33,946 bases of DNA from a virus, in the IMG/VR virus record IMGVR_UViG_3300037069_001770, positions 1 to 33,946 of that record; one strand, written 5' to 3'. The position numbers were made by a program, and so were the translations under genes. Below the pieces are notes generated by a model. The model worked only from the letters and a program-made list of their open reading frames with translations. It was not told where the DNA came from and searched no databases. The number at the start of each line of letters is the position of its first letter. Within the stretch, counting starts at the first letter, position 1. This document shows positions 22,690-30,893 of the stretch, in pieces.

Positions 22690-23846
22690 GCGCGCCTCTA
22701 ATTAGGCCCCCGGTCGACCTAGGCGCCTACGTCGACCTGCGAGTTTTCGACGTCCCAGACCAAGATCTGATCTCGGCGATGACCGCCTACTACGGGATCG
22801 TCAACCCCGGGTGGGTGCCCCGCGAAGGCAACACCGAAGTGTTGCTGATGGAAGTGATCGCCCTGGCGATCGCCGAGAACGTCGCCACGATCAACCGACT
22901 GCCCGGCGCCGTCGTCGAAGCCGTCCTGCACCTCGCCGGGGTGGATCGGGATTTCGGTGCCCCCGCCGTGGCCACCGCCACGATCAACCTCGCCGACGGT
23001 CTGGGTTACACCATTCCGACCGGCACCCGCTTCTACCTACCCCTGGCCACGGGCACGGTGGTGTTCCTAGCACAGGCCCCCGACACTCAGATCGCCCCCG
23101 GGGCGACCAGCGCCACGATCAATCTCATTTCTCAGATCAACACCGCCGCCGCCAACGGGGTGCTCGCCGGTACCCGGCTTGTGCTCGCCGATCAGTTGTC
23201 CATGGTGCAGACCGTGGTGTTGGCGTCGACGGTGGCCAGTGGTCGTGACCCGGAGACCGACGCCGCGTGGCGTGATCGTGGCGTGGCCCGGCTGCAACGC
23301 CTTTCCGACGCGCTGGTGGTGCCAACCCAGTTCAATGCGTTCATCGACGAGGACGTGCGCGTGGGCCGGGTCATGACCGTGGACCTGTGGGACGGGTCGG
23401 TGGGCACCCCCGGCGCGGTCGGCTCCAATCCGGGGCACATCACCTCCTGCGTGCTCGATCCCACCGGGCTACCGTTGAGCACCCCGACGTTGACCGACCT
23501 CCAAGCCCAGGCGCAAGCCAAATCGGCCGCCATGCTGGCCGTGCACGTCATCAACGCCACCCTGGACACCATCGCGGTGGTGGCCAGTATTCGTACCGCA
23601 GCGGGCTTCGTGGCCGCGACCGTGGCCGCGTCGGTGACCTCGGTGATCCGCAACTACATCAACCCGCTGACGTGGGCGGCGGGGGCACCCCTGCGACACA
23701 ATGAGTTCATCTCGGTCATCGACCAGACCCCCGGTGTCGACTACGTGGTCAGTGTGACCCTCAACGGCGGCACGGGTGACGTCGCGGCGAGCACCCCCCG
23801 GTCACTGCCCCAGGCGGGGACGGTCACTGTCACGGAGGCTCCGTGA
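22686..23846 (+). CDS. Baseplate J protein
   Basis: A 386-residue wedge protein of the P2 gpJ/T4 gp6 type. It contains LLMEVIALAIAENVATINRL near the start, the core VVEAVLHLAGVDRDFGAPA with typical TINLADGLGYTIPTGTRF, then RDPETDAAWRDRGVARLQRL, the strongly conserved J region. The C-terminal INPLTWAAGAPLRHNEFISV follows. The start overlaps the gp25-like gene (GTGA) and the stop overlaps the next gene. Together with gp25-like and tail protein I it builds the baseplate periphery. Confidence 0.92.
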   Translation: MSAPLIRPPVDLGAYVDLRVFDVPDQDLISAMTAYYGIVNPGWVPREGNTEVLLMEVIALAIAENVATINRLPGAVVEAVLHLAGVDRDFGAPAVATATINLADGLGYTIPTGTRFYLPLATGTVVFLAQAPDTQIAPGATSATINLISQINTAAANGVLAGTRLVLADQLSMVQTVVLASTVASGRDPETDAAWRDRGVARLQRLSDALVVPTQFNAFIDEDVRVGRVMTVDLWDGSVGTPGAVGSNPGHITSCVLDPTGLPLSTPTLTDLQAQAQAKSAAMLAVHVINATLDTIAVVASIRTAAGFVAATVAASVTSVIRNYINPLTWAAGAPLRHNEFISVIDQTPGVDYVVSVTLNGGTGDVAASTPRSLPQAGTVTVTEAP

Positions 23847-24145
23847 CGGTCGCTGACTTCATTCCCGAGGATGACTGGATCGACATCGGCAACGATTGCG
23901 CGATCGTGTTCACCACCTGGAATCGGCACATCCACGCGGGACTGATCCACTCCCATCAGCGCCCGGACAATGGACAGCCCTGCGCGGGCGCGATCATGTT
24001 CGACCTGCCCGGGGCGGCGGAAGCGTTCCCCGGGCGCCCATTGTGGACGCTGGTGAGCTTGGACCCGCTGACCTTGTCGCCGTCGCTGCTGTGCAGTTGC
24101 GGGCATCACGGGCACATTCAGGGCGGTAAGTGGGTGCCCTGTTGA
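23843..24145 (+). CDS. DUF6527-like small Cys/His protein
   Basis: 100 residues. The C-terminal LTLSPSLLCSCGHHGHI and GGKW pattern matches DUF6527, a family with a C-x-C-x-x-H-x-H metal-like cluster and no assigned function. The N-terminus carries DDWIDIGNDCAIVF. It sits between baseplate J and tail protein I with overlaps on both sides, so it is co-translated with them. It could be a metal-binding baseplate accessory. The assignment relies on the C-terminal pattern only. Confidence 0.65.
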   Translation: MTVADFIPEDDWIDIGNDCAIVFTTWNRHIHAGLIHSHQRPDNGQPCAGAIMFDLPGAAEAFPGRPLWTLVSLDPLTLSPSLLCSCGHHGHIQGGKWVPC

Positions 24146-25341
24146 CCACCGCCATCCCCACCTTGCCCCCGGCGCCGGTCGTCAACCACTTCGCGGCGCG
24201 GGTCTTCGCCCGACTCCCGCAGGCGTACCAGGTTTTCGACGCCAACTCCGGGTATCCGTTCCTGCTCTACATCGACGCCGTGACCCGCAAGCTGGGTGAC
24301 ATCGACGTCGTCATTGACCGGATCACCGGGCAGCGTCCGGTGGGTCCGGCGTCGCCGGTGCCGTGGTCCCTGCATCCGTCGGTGGTGGCCGACTACAACG
24401 CTAACCGGGTGTTGCGCTGGTCCGAGCTGGCCGACCCGCTCGCTGCGGACCCGGGGTGGTTGCCGTGGCTGGTGCAGCTCGTGGGAGGTCACCTCGATCC
24501 GGCCGCCTCAGTGGCCGAGCAGCGCGACACGATCCGTTACGCCACCTCGGGGTGGCAGGCCGGTACCGCAGCGAGCATCGAGTACGCGGCCCGATCAGCG
24601 TTGACCGGTTCGCAGTACGCGCGGTGCATCCCGCACATGATCGAGGGCGGGGCCGCTGGCGGCCCCTGGGATGTTGCGATCATGACCCGGTCGTCGGAAA
24701 CCCCGGACCCGACACTGGTGCTGGGCGCGATCCTGCGCAAGGGCGTCAAACCGGCCGGGGTGATCTTGCATCACGTGCCGTTCGGGGCGTCGTGGGACAA
24801 GCTGGAATCCGTTCGACCCACCTGGGACCTGTGGGAGTCCGACACGTTCGGTGCCGTGTCGTGGGACCGCCTGGCCGACACGGGCCTGTCCTACGCTGAT
24901 GTGCCCGGCAACCTCGTGCCCAACGCCTCCTACGAGGCGAACGTCACCGGCTGGACGGCGGGGGCGAACACCACGACAGCGTGGCTGACCGGGGGCGTCG
25001 ACGGGCTAGGCCAGTGTCGCCTGACCGCGACCGCCGCTGGACAGATCAAGGTCACCTCGGGGACGTTCCCGGTGACCGCGCTGCTCGACTACCGCTCGGC
25101 GTGCTCGGTGAACCCCTCCAATACGCGCACCGGTCGCCTGATCCGCACGTGGTCGACGGGGGCGACAGTGACCAGCCCCGACTTCACCGTCGCGGCCGGG
25201 GTGTGGACGCGGGTGCCGCAGTTCATTGCGACCGCACCGACGGGGGCGACCACGGCGAGCGTGTCCCTTCAGGTCGATGGGATGGGTGCGGGGGAGACCC
25301 TGCTGGTGGATGCGTGGGATGCTCGCGCGTATCACGGTTGA
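24130..25341 (+). CDS. Tail protein I-like baseplate protein with C-terminal carbohydrate-binding-like domain
   Basis: 403 residues in two parts. The first 230 resemble P2 gpI/tail protein I: FARLPQAYQVFD, a WLPWLVQLVGG segment, and RDTIRYATSGWQAGTAASIE. The last 145 form a jelly-roll-like domain opening with NLVPNASYEANVTGWTAGAN and ending in DAWDARAYHG, as seen in CBM4/9-type binding modules. The protein links wedge and fibre, and the second part may bind wall sugar. Starts at GTG 24130 and TTG 24142 (TTGA overlap) are both possible. Confidence 0.8.
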   Translation: MGALLTTAIPTLPPAPVVNHFAARVFARLPQAYQVFDANSGYPFLLYIDAVTRKLGDIDVVIDRITGQRPVGPASPVPWSLHPSVVADYNANRVLRWSELADPLAADPGWLPWLVQLVGGHLDPAASVAEQRDTIRYATSGWQAGTAASIEYAARSALTGSQYARCIPHMIEGGAAGGPWDVAIMTRSSETPDPTLVLGAILRKGVKPAGVILHHVPFGASWDKLESVRPTWDLWESDTFGAVSWDRLADTGLSYADVPGNLVPNASYEANVTGWTAGANTTTAWLTGGVDGLGQCRLTATAAGQIKVTSGTFPVTALLDYRSACSVNPSNTRTGRLIRTWSTGATVTSPDFTVAAGVWTRVPQFIATAPTGATTASVSLQVDGMGAGETLLVDAWDARAYHG

Positions 25342-25595
25342 TCGTCGGCACCCCCCGATACACTGCCCGCAATGGTCGCGTGGGGGTCAAGGTCGGCTCT
25401 CACGAAGTAAGTTCGGGCGCTGCTTTTCGGTACCGATTAAGGTTCGTTCGGCCGGGTTCCTGTTGGTGAGAGGCTCCTTACCGGCTGAAGCACAACCGCC
25501 GTTGGCGCGGTGGTTGCCATGAACGTTCCTGCCCCCCGCGACCTTCCCAGCGTGTCACTCCCAGCGCGAGCACACCGGCCTGACACGATCACGCG
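25342..25595 (+). other. Non-coding or weakly coding leader of the tail-fibre gene with nested hairpins
   Basis: This 254-base gap is the longest break in the baseplate genes. CGGCCGG and CCGGCTG can pair around a 25-base loop, and CAACCGCC pairs with GGTGGTTG (one G-U), directly before ATG 25519. From that ATG a 26-codon frame ends in a GTGA overlap with the fibre start, but its codon bias is weak. Nothing here resembles a known tRNA or riboswitch class on inspection. It may hold a promoter or RNA control element. Confidence 0.45.
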
Positions 25596-27365
25596 GTGAC
25601 GGTGACCCGGACAACCCGCGTGAGCCTTGAGCAGTGGGGCTCTGGCAGCGACTCCCCGTCGCGCACCGGGTTCAATCAAGACCTCGCCAACATCGAGGCG
25701 AAAGTCGCCATCGACCAGCGCACTCCGGCCGCCGCACTGCCCACCGCCGCCACCGTGCTGCCGGTCGGGGGCACGACACCACTGGTGTCGGCGGAGCTGT
25801 TTCAGCGGACCTTGGACCTCGGTGGCGGCGTCACCGCCTACGGCCTGTACCGCACCGACGCGGGTGGAACCTGGCGCGCGCAGTCGTGGATACCGGAGCG
25901 GCTGCTGGTCCGGCCGCCCGACGCTGTTCCGGCTGTCGGCGCCGAGGCGCTGCGGGTGGAGCACACCGGGGTTGCCAACGGGCCCGGCCTGTCGGTGTCC
26001 TGGGATGGTGGGGCGACGCTGCGCCGCCAGTTGATCCTGGGTGGCACCGCCGACCCGTCTGTTGGTCGACTTTCAGTCGGTGGCTTGGATTCAATGCCAG
26101 CGGCGGTTCGCGCGAGAATCACCCCGACCGGCGCCGAGCGCGGCCTGGAAATCAAGGCCGGGGACGTCAATGTCACCGAGTTGCTGCGCCTGATCGAGGT
26201 CGGCGGGTCCACGGTGCTCACGGTGACCGCCGCTGGCCAGTTGTCCAGCTCGCAGGGCGCGGCGTTCGGTGGCACCCCACCAGCGATATCGGCGGCGCTG
26301 GCGATCGCCCCCAACGCGGTGGGTGCGATCAACACCGGCCTGTTGGGTTACGGGCAGGAAACGGCGCAGTCGCGGGCGATATGGCAGGTCAACCGGTATC
26401 AGCCGGGCGGCTCGGACACTGCCGCGATCTTGTCGGTGCTGCCGAACTACATCACCATCGGCCGCACGGGGGCGTGGTCGGGTGGTGCGATCGACTTGGG
26501 TGCACCCACGATGCGCGTGTTCACTCCGCGCCTGGCGTGGTTCCCTGATTTCGGGTCGGTCGCCGGGGAGGCGGGGTTTGCACCGTTCCCGAGCTTCACC
26601 GGTTACGGCGGGTTCGACAGTGTCAACGGTTCCTATTCCACGATCGGAACCCAGTTTAATAACTTCGGCAACCCCGCCAATGACGCCTCGCATTTCGCGT
26701 CGTATTCTTCGGCCCCAGCGGTGTGGTCGGGTGACATTCTGCGGGGGTATCAGGCGGAGTTGATCTCCGGGGCACCCGATTTGGCTTTGGTGACCCGCAT
26801 CGACCCGCAGGGGCGAATGTCGTCCAACGCGTCGTGGCGGGGCAGTGGCGGGAAGCCCGCCCAGTTGCGGGATGTGCGCCAGGGCGTGGTGCACACGTCG
26901 AAGAAAATATGGGTTGTTCCGGGGGATTACCCGGATGGCCAGTTCATTGGAAGCAACGGATCGTTTACCTACGACTGGCCAACGATGACGGTGCGGTCTT
27001 CGTCGATCACGCAGCTTGAGGTCGAAATGCGGATGGAGGCCCTGTTCTTTAAGCAAAATTCGGGCGCCAACCCTGACCGGCAAGTCTTGCAGATCCGTTG
27101 GTATTACCAGATCGCCGGGGGTTCGTGGACGCTAGCCGACACTGACTACCAGGAGGCCGCATCTCTGGTCGCGGATTCGCAGTGGCCGCAGGCGCCGGGG
27201 GTGCAGAACACGTGGACGGTGGTCATTCCTGTCACCGCCGCTGCCGGTACGACGTTCCGCATGCGTTTCCAGGCACTGCTCTACGCCTACGCCAGTGACG
27301 CCCGGCTGCGTCGGGCGGACCTGAAAGTCAGGGAATCAATTGTCGAGACCTATACGGCGGCCTGA
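25596..27365 (+). CDS. Tail fibre / receptor-binding protein
   Basis: 589 residues. The N-terminal 50 (VTRTTRVSLEQWGSGSDSPS, then FNQDLANIEAKV) resemble the attachment domain of actinophage fibres. The middle is beta-rich and repetitive with many Gly, Thr and Ser (GGTTPLVSAELFQRT, LGAPTMRVFTPRLAWFPDFG). The C-terminal 150 contain NWYYQ-like IRWYYQIAGGSWTLAD and a final helical/beta segment. Its place after tail protein I fits a host-range fibre. The GTG start lacks a good ribosome site but overlaps the small upstream frame (GTGA). Confidence 0.8.
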   Translation: MTVTRTTRVSLEQWGSGSDSPSRTGFNQDLANIEAKVAIDQRTPAAALPTAATVLPVGGTTPLVSAELFQRTLDLGGGVTAYGLYRTDAGGTWRAQSWIPERLLVRPPDAVPAVGAEALRVEHTGVANGPGLSVSWDGGATLRRQLILGGTADPSVGRLSVGGLDSMPAAVRARITPTGAERGLEIKAGDVNVTELLRLIEVGGSTVLTVTAAGQLSSSQGAAFGGTPPAISAALAIAPNAVGAINTGLLGYGQETAQSRAIWQVNRYQPGGSDTAAILSVLPNYITIGRTGAWSGGAIDLGAPTMRVFTPRLAWFPDFGSVAGEAGFAPFPSFTGYGGFDSVNGSYSTIGTQFNNFGNPANDASHFASYSSAPAVWSGDILRGYQAELISGAPDLALVTRIDPQGRMSSNASWRGSGGKPAQLRDVRQGVVHTSKKIWVVPGDYPDGQFIGSNGSFTYDWPTMTVRSSSITQLEVEMRMEALFFKQNSGANPDRQVLQIRWYYQIAGGSWTLADTDYQEAASLVADSQWPQAPGVQNTWTVVIPVTAAAGTTFRMRFQALLYAYASDARLRRADLKVRESIVETYTAA

Positions 27366-27367
27366 TC

Positions 27368-27601
27368 ATGGAATACGAGAATCTGACCGGGAAAGACATC
27401 AACGCACTGCGGGCTGAGCGGATCACCCTCTTGGAGGGTGAGCATTTTCGGCTCGCGTTGCGCCGTGAGGAGGCTGTGGAGGTCGCCGAGTTCGAGGCGT
27501 TGAGCGCGCAGATGGTGGAGCTGGAGCGGCGCATCGGTCTGCACCGGGGGCAGGGCGCCCCCGTGCTCTCAGAATCCGAGTCGGCCGATGTCCAAGCCTG
27601 A
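27368..27601 (+). CDS. Small coiled-coil protein after the tail fibre
   Basis: 77 residues, mostly one amphipathic helix (KDINALRAERITLLEGEHF, then a run with EAVEVAEFEALSAQMVELE). The C-terminus is short and polar. Family unknown; small helical proteins after a fibre often act as fibre assembly chaperones, which is inference here. The stop overlaps the next start. Confidence 0.65.
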   Translation: MEYENLTGKDINALRAERITLLEGEHFRLALRREEAVEVAEFEALSAQMVELERRIGLHRGQGAPVLSESESADVQA

Positions 27602-28025
27602 CGAAACGTCGGCCCCGGCAGCATCGACTCAGCCGACCGTGAGCCGGGAATGGCCTCCTGGTCCGACGGTGTTCATTACCGCCGTCCTGTTCGCCTTCGG
27701 GCTGGCCCTGGTGTTCCAGGCTAGTCGGTGGGCTCGCACCCCCGCTTATGGGAACCTGCTGAACATCCTGCTCGCGCCCACCTGGGGGTATGTCTATCTC
27801 GCAGTCGCGGCATTGATGGTATTAGCGATGGTCTTTTGGACATACGGCCAGTTGAGCGTAGCAGCGCATACCGCAGCGTTCGCTCTACTGCTCGTATGGG
27901 AGGCGGCTTTTTTCATCCGGTACCGCACTGATTCGGCGACCACCGTCGCCAATGTGCTTTCATGGTTGGCCTATCTTTATATCCTTCTGCTGTCCGCTAA
28001 GCTCAGCAAGCGGCACTCTCAGTGA
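27588..28025 (+). CDS. Four-helix membrane protein
   Basis: 145 residues: a polar N-terminus of 25, then four hydrophobic helices (around FITAVLFAFGLALVF, YVYLAVAALMVLAMVFW, TAAFALLLVWEAAFFIRY and VLSWLAYLYILLLSA). The family is not recognised. G/C at third positions drops through its second half compared with neighbouring structural genes. It is co-translated with its neighbours through overlapping ends. A superinfection-exclusion or holin-type role is possible. Confidence 0.75.
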   Translation: MSKPDETSAPAASTQPTVSREWPPGPTVFITAVLFAFGLALVFQASRWARTPAYGNLLNILLAPTWGYVYLAVAALMVLAMVFWTYGQLSVAAHTAAFALLLVWEAAFFIRYRTDSATTVANVLSWLAYLYILLLSAKLSKRHSQ

Positions 28026-28399
28026 ATGCCACCGTACTCACCACCGTGATAGGACTCGTCATCACTGCTGTTGCCACGATTGGGTTCCCCCTTTACCTCA
28101 ATCGCAGCAGGACTACCACTACCGCAGTCGCGCAGGAGTCGGTCGACAGCCGCGAGGTAGCGAGGATGTTCAAGGGGGAAAGAGACCGACTTCAGCTTCG
28201 GCTGGACACGATGCAGGCCGACTATGAACGACGGATGGCGGCGTTGCGCGTGGAGAATGCTCAGGCCATGGCCGTAATGAAGGCGACCTGGGACAGTCAA
28301 CATGAGCGGGACCAGACTCAGATCACCGAACTGCGCGCTGAGCTTCAGGGAGTTTACCGCCAGTTGTACCAGCAGAATCCGCCACCTCGTTCACCGTGA
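28022..28399 (+). CDS. Single-span membrane protein with coiled coil
   Basis: 125 residues. An N-terminal helix (TVIGLVITAVATIGFPLYL) is followed by a polar coiled coil of about 75 residues (REVARMFKGERDRLQLRLDT and onward). The topology suits an anchored periplasm- or cytoplasm-facing coil, like i-spanin-type or membrane tether proteins. The GTG overlaps the upstream stop (GTGA). Family unknown. Confidence 0.7.
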   Translation: MNATVLTTVIGLVITAVATIGFPLYLNRSRTTTTAVAQESVDSREVARMFKGERDRLQLRLDTMQADYERRMAALRVENAQAMAVMKATWDSQHERDQTQITELRAELQGVYRQLYQQNPPPRSP

Positions 28400-29223
28400 G
28401 TGTCGCGCTGCAAGGAATACTGCTTCTGGCGGTATCTGTGGTCAGCGTCGCGATCTACATGAGTGCCCTGGGGCAACTCCTGACGTCGAGGCGACGTCCC
28501 GGACTCATCCGCACCGGACTGTGTCGCCTGTTCGCCGCCCTACTGTATGTGGGTGTCGGTCTAGCTACTGTGGAATACCATTCGGGGGGACCGCTGGTCG
28601 GTGTCGGAGTAATAACGATTGTCCAATTGATGTGGTGGGTTAATTCTGTCAGCGACGTGCGATTGGCGCGGAGATCGGAGGATGACGTAGTGGCAGATTC
28701 GGAGCAGGACTCGTTCGGTGTGACGAACCCGGTAGCGAACTACGCCATGCCCCTGGCCGACGCGGTGGTGTCGGCCGAGATAGATCGACTATCCGAGCAG
28801 GCCAATAAGATGACCCGACGAGTAAGCAAGATAGAAGAGGCCCGCAACGACGATAAAAGGAATGCAAGGTACGTCCGTGCGGCGGTGGCATTCACGTTCA
28901 TCATAGCGATTTGCGGCCTACTATTCAGCTTGGTCATATATAATCGCGCGGATCAGACGGCGAAGCTCGTCGAAGAAAACGCCCGGATTCTTGCCACCGT
29001 GCAAGCCACTCAGGCCCGGCTGGATGCCACCACGGCTCGACTAGATGTCAGTGTTCACGAGTCATGCGTGCTCTATGCACTGCTGCTGTCGCAGTACAAC
29101 GCGAAGTCCAGGGCGTTGTCCCCTCGGGGTCCTGACGGCTACGACAACGACTTCCGCAAGCTCTACGCCAGCTCGCAACACCAGAACTGTGGAATCGGCG
29201 AGCCCCCGGACCTGGTTCGCTGA
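28396..29223 (+). CDS. Membrane protein with three or four helices and a coiled coil
   Basis: 275 residues. Hydrophobic helices occur near the start (LQGILLLAVSVVSVAIYMSA), at about 50-75, and at about 155-180 (AVAFTFIIAICGLLFSLVIY). A coiled coil follows (LVEENARILATVQATQARLD). The last 60 residues contain two Cys. The base composition is lower in G+C than most of the window, including ATAAAAGGAATGC-type stretches. Family unknown. It is the last of three overlapping membrane genes. Confidence 0.75.
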   Translation: MSVALQGILLLAVSVVSVAIYMSALGQLLTSRRRPGLIRTGLCRLFAALLYVGVGLATVEYHSGGPLVGVGVITIVQLMWWVNSVSDVRLARRSEDDVVADSEQDSFGVTNPVANYAMPLADAVVSAEIDRLSEQANKMTRRVSKIEEARNDDKRNARYVRAAVAFTFIIAICGLLFSLVIYNRADQTAKLVEENARILATVQATQARLDATTARLDVSVHESCVLYALLLSQYNAKSRALSPRGPDGYDNDFRKLYASSQHQNCGIGEPPDLVR

Positions 29224-29252
29224 CCCGCTACGGCGCGTCGCGCCGGGTCAGC
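29219..29252 (+). terminator. Hairpin after the membrane-protein cluster
   Basis: GCTGACCCG and CGGGTCAGC form a perfect 9-bp stem that starts at the stop codon. An alternative inner GGCGCG/CGCGCC pairing lies in the loop. It is a plausible attenuator between this cluster and the next genes. Confidence 0.5.
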
Positions 29253-29267
29253 ACCGCCCACTCCTCG

Positions 29268-29792
29268 ATGATGGCGGGCGTGACCGAAGCCCACCTGTTT
29301 GACGACGAGGTTCCCGAACACGGCCGTCACGAGGCGGCCACTTCGGGCTCGTCGATTGTGCGACTGATCCAACGGATTCAGTCCCAACATCAGATGATTG
29401 GAGACCTTGTGGCTACCGAGAGCGAGCAGATTCAGCGCCTGAAGGACGACGTTGGCGGTTACGTCAGCGCCATGCGGACCAAGGTGACGTCCCTTCAGGA
29501 CCAGATCGCCTCCCTAGGTGGACAGGTGTCGACCGCGAAGGCCGACCAGATGACGGCTGACGCCGACGAGTTGAGTCAGACTCTCGACACGCTGGAGCAG
29601 GCGTTCGCGCAGGACAACCCGCCTCCGGCCCCCAGCCCGGCTCCCGCTCCGGCCCCAGCTCCCGCTCCGGCGACACCGGGCACCGACCCCACCGGAGGCG
29701 GCACCACTCCGGCAACCGACCCCACCGGAGCGCCGATCGCTGCCCCCCCGTCGGTGGACCCTACCGGGGGAACCACCCCCCCAGCTCCGTGA
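29268..29792 (+). CDS. Coiled-coil protein with Pro-rich tail
   Basis: 174 residues. Residues about 35-110 form a long helix (VRLIQRIQSQHQMIGDLVAT, then LQDQIASLGGQVSTAKADQM). The rest is a low-complexity Pro/Ala then Thr/Gly/Pro tail (APAPAPAPAPATPGTDPTGG). Family unknown. The start is uncertain: ATG 29268 and 29271 are adjacent. It precedes a tiny peptide gene and the lysin. It may be a scaffold for fibres or a secreted/wall-spanning protein; no signal peptide is visible. Confidence 0.6.
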   Translation: MMAGVTEAHLFDDEVPEHGRHEAATSGSSIVRLIQRIQSQHQMIGDLVATESEQIQRLKDDVGGYVSAMRTKVTSLQDQIASLGGQVSTAKADQMTADADELSQTLDTLEQAFAQDNPPPAPSPAPAPAPAPAPATPGTDPTGGGTTPATDPTGAPIAAPPSVDPTGGTTPPAP

Positions 29793-29878
29793 TCAAGAAG
29801 CTGCTCGAACTGGCGGCAATCAAAAGATTGATCGAGTGGTGGCGCAACCGTCACCAGCCGCGCAACACCGGTAGCTGA
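29789..29878 (+). CDS. 29-residue basic amphipathic peptide
   Basis: A very short frame reading IKKLLELAAIKRLIEWWRNR followed by HQPRNTGS. The GTG start overlaps the previous stop (GTGA). The helix is amphipathic with Lys/Arg on one face and Leu/Ile/Trp on the other, as in membrane-interacting peptides. Small frames of this kind occur just before lysis genes in some actinophages. It is too short for any homology claim. Confidence 0.5.
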   Translation: MIKKLLELAAIKRLIEWWRNRHQPRNTGS

Positions 29879-29885
29879 CCGCCGC

Positions 29886-29914
29886 GCCGGGGAAGTGGCA
29901 GCGACTTCCCCGGC
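29886..29914 (+). terminator. Hairpin before the endolysin gene
   Basis: A perfect 11-bp stem, GCCGGGGAAGT with ACTTCCCCGGC, has a 7-base loop and is followed by TTCGG. It separates the preceding genes from the lysis block. Confidence 0.65.
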
Positions 29915-29936
29915 TTCGGCACCGACAGGAGGACTC

Positions 29937-30893
29937 GTGCATCCCTACCTCGGGGACGTCTTGTGGTCCGACGTGTCGGAGTTCCAAACCGAGGTCACCG
30001 ACGTCTACCCCTACAACACCCTGTGCATCCGGGCCAACGACGGCACCTACCGTGACCACCACTTCATGGACAACTATGCGTGGGCGTTGCGGAGCCTGGC
30101 CAGTGGGCGACTACGCCTACTGATGATCTACATGGTGTACCGGGAGAGCTGGCAGCAAACCCTCGACACCACCAAGTCGATGGTCGGCACTCCGCACCCC
30201 CGCAGTGCCTACATGATCGACGTCGAGTCGTGGTCCGGGCAGATCACCGGCAACCACTCCTCCACCATCAACGCGCTACGCGACGGGCTCACCGCGTGGG
30301 TCGGTGACCCCCGACGGGTTATCGGCTACGGCAACGCCGGTGACCTCAACGCCCTATGGCCGACCAAACCACCCGGCACGCACATCATCGAAGCCGCCTA
30401 CGGGTCCAACCCGGACTACCCGGGCAAGATCGGTCACCAGTTCACCGACGGGCAAACCCGCGACCGGATCAACGTGCCCCCCTTCGGTTACGCCGACGTC
30501 AACTCCGCTGACGGTCTCGACATCGACGCCCTGTGCGCGGCTCTGGGCATCGCATCGGATCACCCCCCACTAGGAGACGGCGACATGCCAGCCAACGAAT
30601 GGAAAACCACCCCGCTGCCCGAGCAGCACTGCGTGTGCTTCCCGATCGGCAAGGTCTCCGGGCTGGTCTCCCAAGGCTGGCTGAGCATCTTCCCCGCGCA
30701 GGACGCGCAACTACACGTCGAGGTCTACGGCGGTGGCGTAAAGCTAACCGAGTTCACCTCGGTCGCCCCCAAGGCGCAGCGCTGGTGGCGGGAACTACCC
30801 GACGGCACCGAGGGCTGCCTAGTGACCATCTCAACCAACACCAACAGCGTCGCGGGCTGGTGTTTGGAACCGAAACCGAGAGTGGGTGCCTGA
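29937..30893 (+). CDS. GH25-like endolysin (lysin A type)
   Basis: 318 residues. The first 205 resemble glycoside hydrolase 25 muramidases: DVSEFQ (12-17) at the first strand, then the acidic pair Asp95/Glu97 in MIDVESW, and RVIGYGNAGDLN and a late DVNSADGLDID strand. GH25 enzymes cleave the MurNAc-GlcNAc bond. After a short linker, the last 95 residues form a separate beta domain with two Cys pairs, probably a wall-binding module. An AGGAGG site lies four bases before the GTG. The adjacent holin candidate overlaps its stop. Confidence 0.82.
   Translation: MHPYLGDVLWSDVSEFQTEVTDVYPYNTLCIRANDGTYRDHHFMDNYAWALRSLASGRLRLLMIYMVYRESWQQTLDTTKSMVGTPHPRSAYMIDVESWSGQITGNHSSTINALRDGLTAWVGDPRRVIGYGNAGDLNALWPTKPPGTHIIEAAYGSNPDYPGKIGHQFTDGQTRDRINVPPFGYADVNSADGLDIDALCAALGIASDHPPLGDGDMPANEWKTTPLPEQHCVCFPIGKVSGLVSQGWLSIFPAQDAQLHVEVYGGGVKLTEFTSVAPKAQRWWRELPDGTEGCLVTISTNTNSVAGWCLEPKPRVGA

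Noticed and set aside
25430-25530. tRNA-like fold
   Set aside because: A D-arm-like GCTTC/GGAGC pairing with AGCCGGTAA is seen on the minus strand, but there is no T-loop GTTCRA, no matching acceptor stem and the anticodon loop lacks U33.
25437-25964. Leftward open frame of 175 codons
   Set aside because: It overlaps the tail-fibre start, with shadow-like composition and no start signal.
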